DNA of 64,000 nucleotides from Natrinema gelatinilyticum (GTDB lineage Archaea > Halobacteriota > Halobacteria > Halobacteriales > Natrialbaceae). The stretch lies in contig NZ_CP100756.1 of the NCBI RefSeq assembly GCF_024266705.1, positions 1,674,001 to 1,738,000 of the forward strand, given 5' to 3'. The notes under the pieces are model-generated. The model had not been told where the DNA came from. It made no database searches and saw only the letters and a list, made by a program, of their open reading frames with translations. This document shows, in pieces, positions 54,888 through 63,360 of the stretch (position 1 is its first letter; each line of letters starts with the position of its first letter). Position numbers and translations under genes: made by a program.

Positions 54888-55109
54888 TCAGAGCCAGTCG
54901 TCGCCCGGGTCGTCGTCGGTCGCTTCCCTGTACGATTCGACCGCCGCCGCAAGGTTCGCGAGCGCTTCCTCGGGCGTCTGCCCCTGGCTCGAGACGCCAG
55001 TCACCTCGTCGTCTGCGATGTGGAGCCCGTGATCGTTCTGGCGCATGACGACGTCTGCATCCTCGAGCGCGTCGTACTCCGAAGGATCGACGTCTGCGTC
55101 GGAGCTCAT
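54888..55109 (-). CDS. HicB-like small protein (orphan)
   Basis: A 73-aa acidic protein with the HicB antitoxin core: DADVVMRQNDHGLHIADDEV, then SSQGQTPEEALANLAAAVES. HicB normally neutralises the HicA mRNA nuclease, but no hicA-like frame lies on either side, and the usual C-terminal DNA-binding domain is missing. Haloarchaea carry many such solo HicB-like proteins of unknown role. ATG 55109 chosen. Confidence 0.75.
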   Translation of the reverse strand: MSSDADVDPSEYDALEDADVVMRQNDHGLHIADDEVTGVSSQGQTPEEALANLAAAVESYREATDDDPGDDWL

Positions 55110-55259
55110 ACGCGAGGATTGTCGGGGTCGAGTGAAATATCCACCGACGCCGCTCGAGTGACCGTCACCGTTCGAGGCCGCACGATCGGTGGTTTGCGGT
55201 ATCGCCGCTGCCATCTGCCCAAAACTCATATATTTGAGAACACCACCATAACACCTCAT

Positions 55260-55500
55260 ATATCACTGGCCCGTGCGCACACGTCCCTACTGACTGAGTT
55301 CGATCCGGTGCTTGACCGGGAGAAAGTCGACGATATACGCAGGCGATGGCAGGAGACGACCAATACATTCGGTCGCGTCTACAGCACCGTCCTCGGGGTA
55401 ACGGAGCCGACGACGTACACCGAAATCGCCCAGGTCGCCGATTGTTCGCCGAACGCGGCGAAAAAGCACCTCGATCGTTACACCGAGATGGGTTCGCCAT
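55260..55500 (+). pseudogene. Fragment of a DUF7342-like HTH regulator
   Basis: In frame: EFDPVLDREKVDDIRRRWQE, then GVTEPTTYTEIAQVADCSPN and AAKKHLDRYTEMG, a recognisable haloarchaeal HTH. It has no good start codon (preceding in-frame codons include only CTG) and after the HTH the frame turns to Pro/Ser-rich sequence. A different frame carries an acidic segment (AIDERVERTWDQGS) that could be its original C-terminus, so a frameshift is likely. Confidence 0.5.
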
Positions 55501-55763
55501 CCGAACCCGCACAACGCTCGTCTCCATTTCCACCGGCCGCCGATTGGAGCCCGTATCACGGACCTCGAGTCGCCGTCGCTCCATCCACTGGACATCTGTT
55601 CGACAGTGCTCGCCGCCATCGACGAACGAGTCGAACGGACGTGGGACCAGGGCTCGGCGGGTCGGTGAACGCCATCGCCCGCGTCGACCTCGTGATGCTC
55701 GGGACGGCGGAGCGATCCGTCTCAAAACTGAACCGGCACTCGCGTGTCGGACGTAGAAAAAGC

Positions 55764-55773
55764 CTTTAACACC
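55764..55773 (+). promoter_or_regulatory. TATA-like element of ffh
   Basis: CCTTTAACAC, centred about 27 bp before the ffh ATG, fits a leaderless archaeal promoter. Confidence 0.5.
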
Positions 55774-55794
55774 ATCGCCCCGTAGACCGAGCAA

Positions 55795-57183
55795 ATGGTA
55801 CTCGACGATCTCGGGAGTTCTCTGCGGGGCACCCTGGACAAGCTTCGCGGGAAGTCGCGACTCAGCGAGGAAGACGTCGAGGAGATCGTCAAGGAAATCC
55901 AGCGGTCCTTGCTCTCCGCCGACGTCGACGTCTCGCTCGTGATGGAGCTCTCGGACAACATCAAAGAGCGCTCACTCGAGGAAGAACCTCCCGCCGGTAC
56001 TCCGGCGCGGGACTTCGTCCTCCGCATCGTCTACGAGGAACTCGTCGATCTCATCGGCGAGTCGACCGACCTCCCGCTCGAGGAACAGACCATCCTGCTT
56101 GCGGGGCTACAGGGGTCGGGGAAGACGACCTCCGCCGCGAAAATGGCGTGGTGGTTCTCGACCAAGGGACTTCGGCCGGCGGTCATCCAGACCGATACCT
56201 TCCGGCCAGGCGCGTACGACCAGGCCGAGGAGATGGCCGAGCGCGCAGAGGTCGACTTCTACGGCGACCCGGACACCGACGACCCCGTCGAGATTGCGCG
56301 GAAGGGTCTCGAGGAGACCAGCGAAGCCGACGTCCACATCGTGGACACGGCCGGTCGCCACGCCCTCGAGGACGATCTGATCGACGAGATCGAACAGATC
56401 GAGGCCGTCGTCGAGCCCGATACGTCGCTGCTCGTCCTCGACGCCGCGATCGGGCAGGGCGCGAAAGAGCAGGCCCAGCAGTTCGACGAGTCCATCGGGA
56501 TCGACGGCGTCGTCATCACGAAACTCGACGGGACGGCGAAAGGTGGCGGCGCATTGACCGCGGTCGATCAGACCGATTCGTCGATCGCGTTCCTCGGGAC
56601 CGGCGAGGAGGTCCAGGACGTCGAGCGCTTCGAGCCCGACGGCTTCATCTCGCGGCTGCTCGGCATGGGTGACCTCGGCCAGCTCGCAGAACGCGTCGAA
56701 CGTGCCATGCAGCAAACCGGGGAGGAAGAAGAGGAGTGGGACCCCGAGGACATGCTGCAGGGCCAGTTCACGCTGAACGACATGCAGAAACAGATGGAGG
56801 CGATGAACAACATGGGACCGCTCGATCAGGTGATGGACATGATCCCGGGCTTCGGCGGCGGGATCAAAGACCAGTTGCCGGACGACGCGATGGACGTCAC
56901 CCAGGAGCGGATGCGCACCTTTAGCGTCATCATGGACTCGATGACCGATGCCGAGAAGGAGTATCCCAAAGCCATCGGTGCGAGCCAGATCGAGCGCATC
57001 GCCCGCGGTTCGGGCACCAGCGAGGAGCAGGTGCGCGAACTCCTCCAGCAGTACAAGATGATGGAGCGCACGATCAAACAGTTCCAGGGCATGGGCTCCG
57101 AACAGGAGATGCAGCGGATGATGAAGCAGATGCAACAGGGCGGCGGTGGTGGCGGTATGGGCGGTATGGGGCCGTTCGGGTAA
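55795..57183 (+). CDS. ffh: Signal recognition particle protein SRP54 (Ffh)
   Basis: A 462-aa SRP GTPase with N domain ([20 protein letters not shown]), G domain (G1 GLQGSGKT 104-111, [30 protein letters not shown]) and a Met-rich M domain ending in Gly/Met repeats ([16 protein letters not shown]). It binds 7S RNA and signal sequences and docks on FtsY, also encoded in this window. Confidence 0.97.
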   Translation: MVLDDLGSSLRGTLDKLRGKSRLSEEDVEEIVKEIQRSLLSADVDVSLVMELSDNIKERSLEEEPPAGTPARDFVLRIVYEELVDLIGESTDLPLEEQTILLAGLQGSGKTTSAAKMAWWFSTKGLRPAVIQTDTFRPGAYDQAEEMAERAEVDFYGDPDTDDPVEIARKGLEETSEADVHIVDTAGRHALEDDLIDEIEQIEAVVEPDTSLLVLDAAIGQGAKEQAQQFDESIGIDGVVITKLDGTAKGGGALTAVDQTDSSIAFLGTGEEVQDVERFEPDGFISRLLGMGDLGQLAERVERAMQQTGEEEEEWDPEDMLQGQFTLNDMQKQMEAMNNMGPLDQVMDMIPGFGGGIKDQLPDDAMDVTQERMRTFSVIMDSMTDAEKEYPKAIGASQIERIARGSGTSEEQVRELLQQYKMMERTIKQFQGMGSEQEMQRMMKQMQQGGGGGGMGGMGPFG

Positions 57184-57291
57184 CGCTGCGGGAACGGTTT
57201 CACGCAGCGAGGGCCGGACTCGAGTGTCGATTCCGATGACAGTCAGCCTGCCACTACGTTACTGCACTACGAGTCGTATCCTCGAGTACGA

Positions 57292-57560
57292 ATGAATCGT
57301 CGACAGTATCTCACTCGCACGTGCGTGAGCATCGGTCTTCTCGCTTCGGTTTCCGGCTGTTTCGGCGACCTTGGTGGATCATCTGACGCGGACGACGGCG
57401 CTGCCGACGTCGATAGTCGAGCCGGCGAACGTGCGATCGATCGCGCCGCCGGACCGCTCAACGAGACCGCACAATCGCTTTCCGAACTCGGGGATTTCGA
57501 GAATCCCGGGGACGTCGAATTCGACCCCCGGAGCCACGGACCAAGATTTCCGAGGCGCGA
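57292..57560 (+). pseudogene. Truncated lipoprotein gene
   Basis: Begins as a clear lipoprotein: MNRRQYLTRTCVSIGLLASV, lipobox VSGC, then Asp/Gly-rich sequence and ERAIDRAAGPLNETAQSLSE. After about residue 80 the frame becomes Arg-rich because it enters the 3' end of the convergent CBS-MaoC gene (57563). The original 3' half appears to be lost. Whether the remainder is expressed is unknown. Confidence 0.5.
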
Positions 57561-57562
57561 GA

Positions 57563-58465
57563 TCACCTCGAGACCGGAAGGTCGTCGACGAGGACGACTG
57601 CACCCCCTTCGAGGACCGTGGTTTCGTCGCCGTTTACCACGGTCGTCTCGATGCGGTACTTCGCGCGGCCGAGGTCTTCGACGACGTCGCAGACCGCGGT
57701 GACTCGCTCGCCGATCGACAGCGGAGCGCGGAAGCTACTTTCCTGCGAAAGGTAGATGGTCAGCCCCGGGAGCCGAGCGAGCGCCGCGCTGATGAGCCCG
57801 TTCGCGAGGACGCCGTGGACGATCCGTTTGCCGAACCTGGTTTCGGCGGCGTAGTCCGCGTCGAGGTGGAGTCGGTTCGTGTCACCGGTGACCTCCGCAA
57901 ACGTCTCGACGTCGTCCTCGGAAATCGACTTCGTGAACCGAGCACTGTCACCCACCGAGACGGTCGACTCGTCTTCGCCGCGGTACTCGAACTCCCAGTC
58001 GTCACGTTCGTACAGGGTGTCGGTCCTGACACGTCGCTGTGTCGGATTGGCTTCTAGCCGATCTATGCCGCGGGCCAGGTGCGGAACGTAGTAGGACAGC
58101 TCCGTCGTCGTCAGGATTCCCTCGAGCGCGCCGTGGTCGTCCTCGCCGACGACCGGCAGGTGTTCGATATCCGACGACTGCAGCTCCTCGACGGCGTCGA
58201 CGATGGACGCGGCCGCTGTGACCGTCGTCAGGGGCTTCGACATGACTGCCGATAGCTCGAGGTGACCGAGATCCTCCCGTTCGCAGAGGTTCGTCGCGAA
58301 GTCTCCTTCGGTGACGATACCGACGGGTTCCTCGTTACTGACGACGAGCACCGAACTCACGTGCTCGTCGCGCATTCGCGTCGCCGCTTCAGTTGCGGTC
58401 GCATCAGGGGGTGCGGTGACGACGTCTTCGACCATAATCTCTGCGACGGGTATCGTGTCGTGCAT
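57563..58465 (-). CDS. CBS-pair plus MaoC-like hot-dog protein
   Basis: A 300-aa fusion. An N-terminal CBS pair (VAEIMVEDVVTAPPDATATE, VLVVSNEEPVGIVTEGDFAT, then a second CBS unit with IEHLPVVGEDDHGALEGILT) precedes a MaoC/R-specific hydratase domain with TKSISEDDVETFAEVTGDTN and RLHLDADYAAETRFGKRIVHG. The hydratase Asp/His (DTNRLHLD, IVHG) are present. It may hydrate enoyl-CoA under adenylate control. Domain assignment is firm; substrate unknown. Confidence 0.85.
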   Translation of the reverse strand: MHDTIPVAEIMVEDVVTAPPDATATEAATRMRDEHVSSVLVVSNEEPVGIVTEGDFATNLCEREDLGHLELSAVMSKPLTTVTAAASIVDAVEELQSSDIEHLPVVGEDDHGALEGILTTTELSYYVPHLARGIDRLEANPTQRRVRTDTLYERDDWEFEYRGEDESTVSVGDSARFTKSISEDDVETFAEVTGDTNRLHLDADYAAETRFGKRIVHGVLANGLISAALARLPGLTIYLSQESSFRAPLSIGERVTAVCDVVEDLGRAKYRIETTVVNGDETTVLEGGAVVLVDDLPVSR

Positions 58466-58927
58466 TTGATAATCATACGTGGCCTGGCCCTATCAGTCGT
58501 GGGTGGATCGGCGCAATCAGTATTGGCCCCTCGAGGTCGTAGCTCGAGTCAAACCCGTTTCCAAGGGCAGGTTCAGCCGAACGTCCACCTCGACCTGTTG
58601 ACGGCGGCTCGCGAGGCGACCGTCGCGGCTCTCTGATCTCGGAGCCACCGTCCGCGGACGAAGACCGAGACGTCCGACACGCAGACAGCAACGTGGACGG
58701 TCGTGAAGGACCTGAGGGTTACGGGTTCTGCGCGAGCGGATATCAGGAAGTCTGATTCGGTCAGTGGAACACGACACCTCGGCGATGACTCGAGGTTCAC
58801 TTCGAGTCTCCCCGAACCGACCCTCGACACCTGAACCGACTCTCGACGATCGATTCATCCGTCGCCGACTGAAAACGGAACGCGAGTTGGACACGTAGCT
58901 GCGGCGCCGAACGAGTCCTGAACCGAA
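58466..58927. other. Intergenic region, nothing recognised
   Basis: About 460 bp with overlapping Arg/Ser-rich frames on both strands and no family similarity, strong promoter or repeat. It may contain decayed coding DNA. Confidence 0.4.
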
Positions 58928-59341
58928 TCAGGTGTCAACCGGCCGGCCGTCCTCGGTCGGTGGCGCGATGTGATCGACGTACTCCTCGAGGCTCGGTTCG
59001 TCAACGCGCACGCGGACGCTAATTTCGCCGAGTTCGTCCGGCTCACCGACCGAGAAATTAACCCGGTCCTCGAAGGCTGCCTGCTTCTTCAGCGCGAAGG
59101 TGAAGGTGTCTCCTTCCTGGTTCGAAAAAAACTCGCCGCGCGCAGTGTCGAGGATTTCTTGGCGGTGAAGCAACTCGGAAAAGTGATCCAGCGCGTGGGC
59201 TTCCCCTCTCACTTCGCCGAACGTCTCCTCGATGTCTGCGGTCGGAAAGATGTTCGCCACGGCGTCGACCACCCGACTCGTGACTTCGGTGTCGAAGACC
59301 GGTGCCGTAATCTCGACGTCGACGCGATAGATGTCGCTCAT
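58928..59341 (-). CDS. RNA-binding domain protein (COG1325/PF01877 type)
   Basis: A 137-aa protein of the archaeal RNA_binding family: IYRVDVEITAPVFDTEVTSR, DHFSELLHRQEILDTARGEF and EISVRVRVDEPSLEEYVDHI. Members are predicted RNA-binding proteins sometimes linked to the exosome. It overlaps the preceding kinase-like gene by 4 bp (ATGA), the usual archaeal pairing. Confidence 0.82.
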   Translation of the reverse strand: MSDIYRVDVEITAPVFDTEVTSRVVDAVANIFPTADIEETFGEVRGEAHALDHFSELLHRQEILDTARGEFFSNQEGDTFTFALKKQAAFEDRVNFSVGEPDELGEISVRVRVDEPSLEEYVDHIAPPTEDGRPVDT

Positions 59342-59922
59342 GGCTCTTGTTTTCGTTCAGTACGTTTCCCGTCGTCGATCCCTTCCCGAACGACCTCCCG
59401 GATCCGATCGTGGAACGCCTCCAGCGAGCCGGTATTCTCGACGACCACGTCGGCTCGCTCCATCGCGTCGTCCATTCCGAAGCCCCGCTCGCGTTCGTCG
59501 CGGGCGGCCACCCCTTCGCCGCCGTCTGCCTCGCCCGCGTCCCGGCCGCGCTCGTCGATCCGGTCGGCTCGTATCTCGTAGGGGGCTTCGATACTGACGA
59601 GCGTAAACGCGTCTCCGAATTCGGTCTCGAAGACGTCAACTTCGACGTCGGAGCGGATGCCGTCGACTAGCACCGCATCGTGGTTCTCGAGGCGGTCCTC
59701 GATCATCGGCAGCGACCGTTCGGCGATGGCCGTGGGACCGTTTTCCTCGCGTAACGCTCGCGCGACCGTGCCGTGATCCTTCGCGGGATCGAGCCCGCGG
59801 TCGGCCGTCTCCTGGCGGACGACGTCGCCCATCGTCACCACCGGGATTCCATCTTCGCGTGCGACGGTGGCGGCTTCACTCTTCCCGCTCCCGGGCAGTC
59901 CCACCGTTCCGATGACATGCAT
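59338..59922 (-). CDS. P-loop kinase-like protein (UPF0200/dephospho-CoA-kinase-like)
   Basis: A 194-aa nucleotide-kinase-fold protein with Walker A GLPGSGKSEAATV (residues 7-19), VVTMGDVVRQE, and VLVDGIRSDVEVDVFET. Related to UPF0200 and dephospho-CoA kinase; substrate unproven. ATG 59922 (MHVIGTVGLPGSGKS) places the P-loop at the N-terminus as in the family. It is translationally coupled to the RNA-binding gene. Confidence 0.85.
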   Translation of the reverse strand: MHVIGTVGLPGSGKSEAATVAREDGIPVVTMGDVVRQETADRGLDPAKDHGTVARALREENGPTAIAERSLPMIEDRLENHDAVLVDGIRSDVEVDVFETEFGDAFTLVSIEAPYEIRADRIDERGRDAGEADGGEGVAARDERERGFGMDDAMERADVVVENTGSLEAFHDRIREVVREGIDDGKRTERKQEP

Positions 59923-60357
59923 CGGGACCACATACCGGCGAGACGTGTATAAGCGCTGTGTTCCGTCCCTCAATCCGACGTCAGACCCTCGTGTTCGCGA
60001 CTGTCCCGTGTCAATCCGCCCCTCTGTTTCCTCGTCGGTCGTCCCGACGCTGTTGTTCCACTGCAACTATTTTATGCCGAAATGAGCCACGTTTCATCTG
60101 CGACCGGGGTATGATTCGAGACGAAACCGCCTCGATCGACCGCGTTCGAGTCGCAACTGACATCCGTTCGACGCACTCGAGTCGCCATCGGTTATGAATT
60201 CGATATTGTGTTATTTTCCCGCAACAAATCGGCAATATCTGCGGTATCACATCGTTCAATCGTTCGAATTCGAGGCGATTAATTCAAACCCTACCTAATA
60301 TCTGAAACGGAATCCCGTTGTTATATGGATGTCGGCCCCCGAAGCGGATGCCGCACT
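59923..60357. other. Divergent intergenic region
   Basis: About 435 bp between the UPF0200-like gene and the lipoprotein gene. AT-rich segments around 60195-60250 (TTGTGTTATTTTCC) may hold the lipoprotein promoter. No gene or repeat seen. Confidence 0.45.
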
Positions 60358-60684
60358 ATGACAGAAAAGCGCATCAAACGGCGTCGATTTACCGCCGGTC
60401 TCGGCGTCGGACTGGTCGCAGCAGTCGCCGGTTGTATGGACAGTAGCAGCGACCCCAGCAACGAGTCGGACAACGAATCTAACGGTTCGAGCGATGGAGT
60501 AGACGATTCCGGCGACTCGGAGAACCTCGACTCCAACGAGAGCGCGACGAACGAGACCGACGTCGGACTCGGTAACGAATCCGGCAACGAGACTGGCGGA
60601 AACACGAGCAACGAATCCGACGGCGGACTATCCGAAAACGAGTCGGAAAACGAGTCCGACGACGATTCGGAAGTCAAGTTCTGA
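60358..60684 (+). CDS. Small Asn/Ser/Glu-rich lipoprotein
   Basis: A 108-aa protein: basic N-terminus KRIKRRRFTAGLGVGLVAA, lipobox VAGC, then an almost pure low-complexity tail of N-E-S, D and G (NESDNESNGSS and similar). Many N-x-S/T sequons make it a candidate for heavy N-glycosylation. It has no folded domain, so it may be a surface spacer or stub. Start ATG 60358 chosen for the signal. Confidence 0.65.
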   Translation: MTEKRIKRRRFTAGLGVGLVAAVAGCMDSSSDPSNESDNESNGSSDGVDDSGDSENLDSNESATNETDVGLGNESGNETGGNTSNESDGGLSENESENESDDDSEVKF

Positions 60685-60849
60685 CGCCGTTCACGCTACT
60701 GCGGGACGCTTTTTCTTTGCGGCGGCCTCGCCGGATAGGGCACCGTCTTGCCGTTGCACTCCGCATGCGTCGGTGTGATTACGGATAGCGGTCGACTGCG
60801 ACCTGAAATCCCAATCGCTTATACCGTTCCGACGTGGACTCGGACTCGA

Positions 60850-60924
60850 GGGCACGTAGCTCAGTCCGGATAGAGCGTCGGACTTCTAATCCGACGGTCG
60901 TGGGTTCGAATCCCATCGTGCCCG
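60850..60924 (+). tRNA. tRNA-Arg (anticodon TCT)
   Basis: 75-nt cloverleaf: acceptor GGGCACG/CGTGCCC, D arm with AGCTCAGT, anticodon stem TCGGA/TCCGA with loop CTTCTAA (anticodon TCT), T arm GTGGGTTCGAATCCCAT, discriminator G. No intron, CCA not encoded. A TATA-like CTTATACC lies about 33 bp upstream. Confidence 0.95.
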
Positions 60925-61093
60925 CTCCACAACCGTCGGTTTAGGTGTTCTCTCTGGATGTGGGGAAGGAATAGAGGCGATCGCCCAGTACTGTTTATGC
61001 ATGCGATCACCACCGTTGACCGCGAAGTGGATAACTTTCCTCCCCTCCATACGCCACCTCACTATTTTTCTACTGGTGTCGGTATTTTCTATC

Positions 61094-61363
61094 ATGGCAC
61101 CGTCTATCGCGGAGACGACCGACGATTACTATCACGTTCGGTTCAACGACCCCGACACGTTCGACGAGATTCGAACCCCTGACTGGGCGGAAAAGGCTGC
61201 ATCTTCGGTCGTGGACAGTGCGGAGGTTCGCACCGGTCACGAGGAAGGCGGGGATGACTCCGACTGGGAGATTCAGAGTGTCCTCATTCCGACCGGCAAA
61301 GTCTCCGACGAAGATGACGCCATCGACCAGGCCAACCAGATCGTCGAGAAGATCGAGTCCTGA
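61094..61363 (+). CDS. Small conserved-looking haloarchaeal protein
   Basis: An 89-aa acidic protein (MAPSIAETTDDYYHVRFNDP, TPDWAEKAASSVVDSAEVRT, DWEIQSVLIPTGKVSDEDDA, NQIVEKIES). Good haloarchaeal codon use and a compact alpha/beta-like pattern; I recall similar uncharacterised proteins but no named family. It lies between tRNA-Arg and decayed genes. Confidence 0.65.
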   Translation: MAPSIAETTDDYYHVRFNDPDTFDEIRTPDWAEKAASSVVDSAEVRTGHEEGGDDSDWEIQSVLIPTGKVSDEDDAIDQANQIVEKIES

Positions 61364-61394
61364 TTGACTCGGGTCGATCGATCCGATTCCTCGA

Positions 61395-61561
61395 AGCTGT
61401 GAACAAATTTACGGCTCGCGGTTGAGGAGACGGAACAAGAGAAACGTGTAGAGGAGATCCATCAATACTACGACGAGCGTGTAACGCGGATAGAGCAACT
61501 CTACGGCGATGAACAGTCGTTACAGTATCCTGAATTCCCCGAGGATCGTATGTTTATGTGA
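61395..61561 (+). pseudogene. C-terminal fragment of an unknown gene
   Basis: An open frame without start codon after an in-frame TGA: LAVEETEQEKRVEEIHQYYD, then RIEQLYGDEQSLQYPEFPED and a terminal RMFM with TGA. Helical, charged; looks like the tail of a larger protein. Family not recognised. Confidence 0.45.
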
Positions 61562-61803
61562 CTACTGCAGGAGTGGTCTACTGGGGAGAGGTCCGAGTCG
61601 AGTCGCGGTCTGGACAGACTATAGAAACGGCCGCTATGGGGATCGATATGATATGCCGTCTACTGACATGCGAGGGAACACAATGTGAGAGTAGTTCCAT
61701 GCTCTTGCACCGTCTAAAATTATACTTTCAAGAGGCCCTATCTAGACGCTTATGACGGTCCCCGTGGGTACGCTAACAGAAGTGATGTCCATGACGAACT
61801 CTA

Positions 61804-62050
61804 GTGACGCTCCTCAACGGTACCTCAGTTGAAGGTCGAGCCGGACCCATTGACTATGGACCTGAAGATCACCTCCAAATCGAAATCAAAGAAGAAGACG
61901 AGATAGAATCGATTCGATACGAGATCAGTGACGTACGTCGACGGTGAATGGGAACGACCTCAGGTTCGAAGATGTATGCCCGAGGTGGAAGAAAATGAGT
62001 GGATATCCCTAGAGAAGGTTGGAGAGGCCAAGATCACAGAACAGGACTGA
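61804..62050 (+). pseudogene. Frameshifted small gene
   Basis: From GTG 61804 one frame reads VTLLNGTSVEGRAGPIDYGP, then EDHLQIEIKEEDEIESIRYE to a TGA. At the junction near 61935 a second frame continues naturally with YVDGEWERPQV and VEENEWISLEKVGEAKITEQ to TGA at 62050. Together they would make about 80 residues. One-base frameshift, real or a sequencing error. Between here and 62236 nothing else is seen. Confidence 0.5.
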
Positions 62051-62236
62051 GGTGGTGACCATGCTCGATAGAATTGGGGAGTAGTTTTCGATGTTCACCG
62101 AACTTCTGTACCGGCGGACTGGATATCATTTTCTCGCCAAAGTGCGTTGGAGCAGACGAAAATAGGGTGTATAAGTGGAAACAGAGCGTGGTAGCGATGA
62201 CTGAGGAGTCTGTGTATACCACAAAGCAGGACTAAC

Positions 62237-62395
62237 TTACTTCGAGATGTCTTCTTCCCTAGCAACCGCCTCAGTGGCGACAAACCTGGCCAGCTTTTTC
62301 TTTGGATGGTTGCGAAGCAAGTGTTCCTCGAGTTGTTCGCCATCCTCGATCTCATCATGGCACACGGGACACTCGAACGCTGATTTCGTTGCCAT
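62237..62395 (-). CDS. C2H2 zinc-finger micro-protein
   Basis: A 52-aa protein: MATKSAFECPVCHDEIEDGE, then QLEEHLLRNHPKKKLARFVA and a short tail to TAA. Cys9 and Cys12 with His25 and His30 give C-x2-C-x12-H-x4-H, a textbook C2H2 finger. Missed by length cut-offs, but a complete ATG-to-stop frame. Possible DNA- or protein-binding role, unknown. Confidence 0.7.
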   Translation of the reverse strand: MATKSAFECPVCHDEIEDGEQLEEHLLRNHPKKKLARFVATEAVAREEDISK

Positions 62396-62542
62396 ACTGT
62401 GGTCAGAACCCATATCCTGAAAAGGGAATTGCTGGCAATTGCACGCTCGAACAATCCACCGTAGACATCGTCATTCATTCGCTGTAGTTATACACTTCGA
62501 TAGAACGTACGATCGTGAACAGTGAACGATCGGTGAACGAAG

Positions 62543-62746
62543 TTATCCAGTCCACTCTCCGCCGATGTCGTCGATGACGTTTTCACGCCATTGCTCGAAC
62601 CGCTCCCGACAAGTGGCGTTCTCTCCCTTTTCGATATGGTCAATGAATCCCGGACCACCGTCGGGGAGTCGTTGCCCACAGAACGGACAAAAGTCGGGGT
62701 TGTTCCACTCTGATGAGTTCGGAGCGGGATGATCGTGATCGCCCAT
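62543..62746 (-). CDS. Small zinc-binding protein (DUF7501-like)
   Basis: A 67-aa protein with CPFCGQRLPDGGPGFIDHIE and a later NATCRERFEQWRENV, a C-x2-C ... H ... C zinc pattern. Resembles a haloarchaeal family I recall as DUF7501; the number is uncertain. Function unknown. It is on the same strand as the C2H2 micro-protein gene 150 bp downstream. Confidence 0.65.
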   Translation of the reverse strand: MGDHDHPAPNSSEWNNPDFCPFCGQRLPDGGPGFIDHIEKGENATCRERFEQWRENVIDDIGGEWTG

Positions 62747-63360
62747 ATTGGATCTTCGATCTTACAGAACATTAGCTGTGCGGCGATGATTGGGCCTGGT
62801 AAACCTGTCTCAGGAACAGGAGAATCAGTATCGTCTCGAATCACGTACTCAGCCGGTCACTACACCCGGGTCTGATCGCCCAGTCTCACAGCCTGAGAAC
62901 CCCATGCGAACCGGAGGGGGTGACCAGAATCAACGATCGTCGCGAGAGTTTTGCTGCTAGTCTCGCTGAACGTTTCGAGGTCGATGGCTATCTCACAGAG
63001 CGAGAGTTCCGAAGAAAGGAGCTACACCGTGAGTGTCCTGAGAGTGATCGTAGTGCTCTCTTCATACGGACTACTGTACGTCATTACCGGTGCAACCGCG
63101 ACCGTCCTGCGGGTACACCGGTACATCGTTACAGCAGACCGTATCAGTCCGGTATTGAAGAAACGCAGCTTCGAGACTACCGGTGAGTGGTTCTTGGACG
63201 TGCATACCAGCTGAACTCAAGAACTACTTGCTCATTGATTAGATATCATCGTGCCGACGGAAATCATCGCTGGTGTACATTCAAAATCTGCGTAAAATCG
63301 ACTTTAATAATACGGTGCTCTCCGTTGATCGTACTCGTACGACCGGTGGAGTCCTCCACG
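62747..63360. other. Intergenic region containing repeat-B copy 3
   Basis: About 610 bp. A plus-strand stretch coding FAASLAERFEVDGYLTEREF just before the repeat may be a gene fragment. An AT-rich TTTAATAATA at 63303-63312 is a candidate promoter for the membrane-protein gene at 63361. Confidence 0.4.
63064..63144 (+). repeat. Repeat-B copy 3 (81-bp imperfect palindrome)
   Basis: ATACGGACTACTGTACGTCA ... ACAGCAGACCGTAT, nearly identical to the copy at 13990-14069. Confidence 0.9.

Noticed and set aside
60850..60924. An integrated element using tRNA-Arg as attachment site
   Set aside because: No integrase gene and no visible duplicate of the tRNA 3' end in the window; kept only as a check in a finding.
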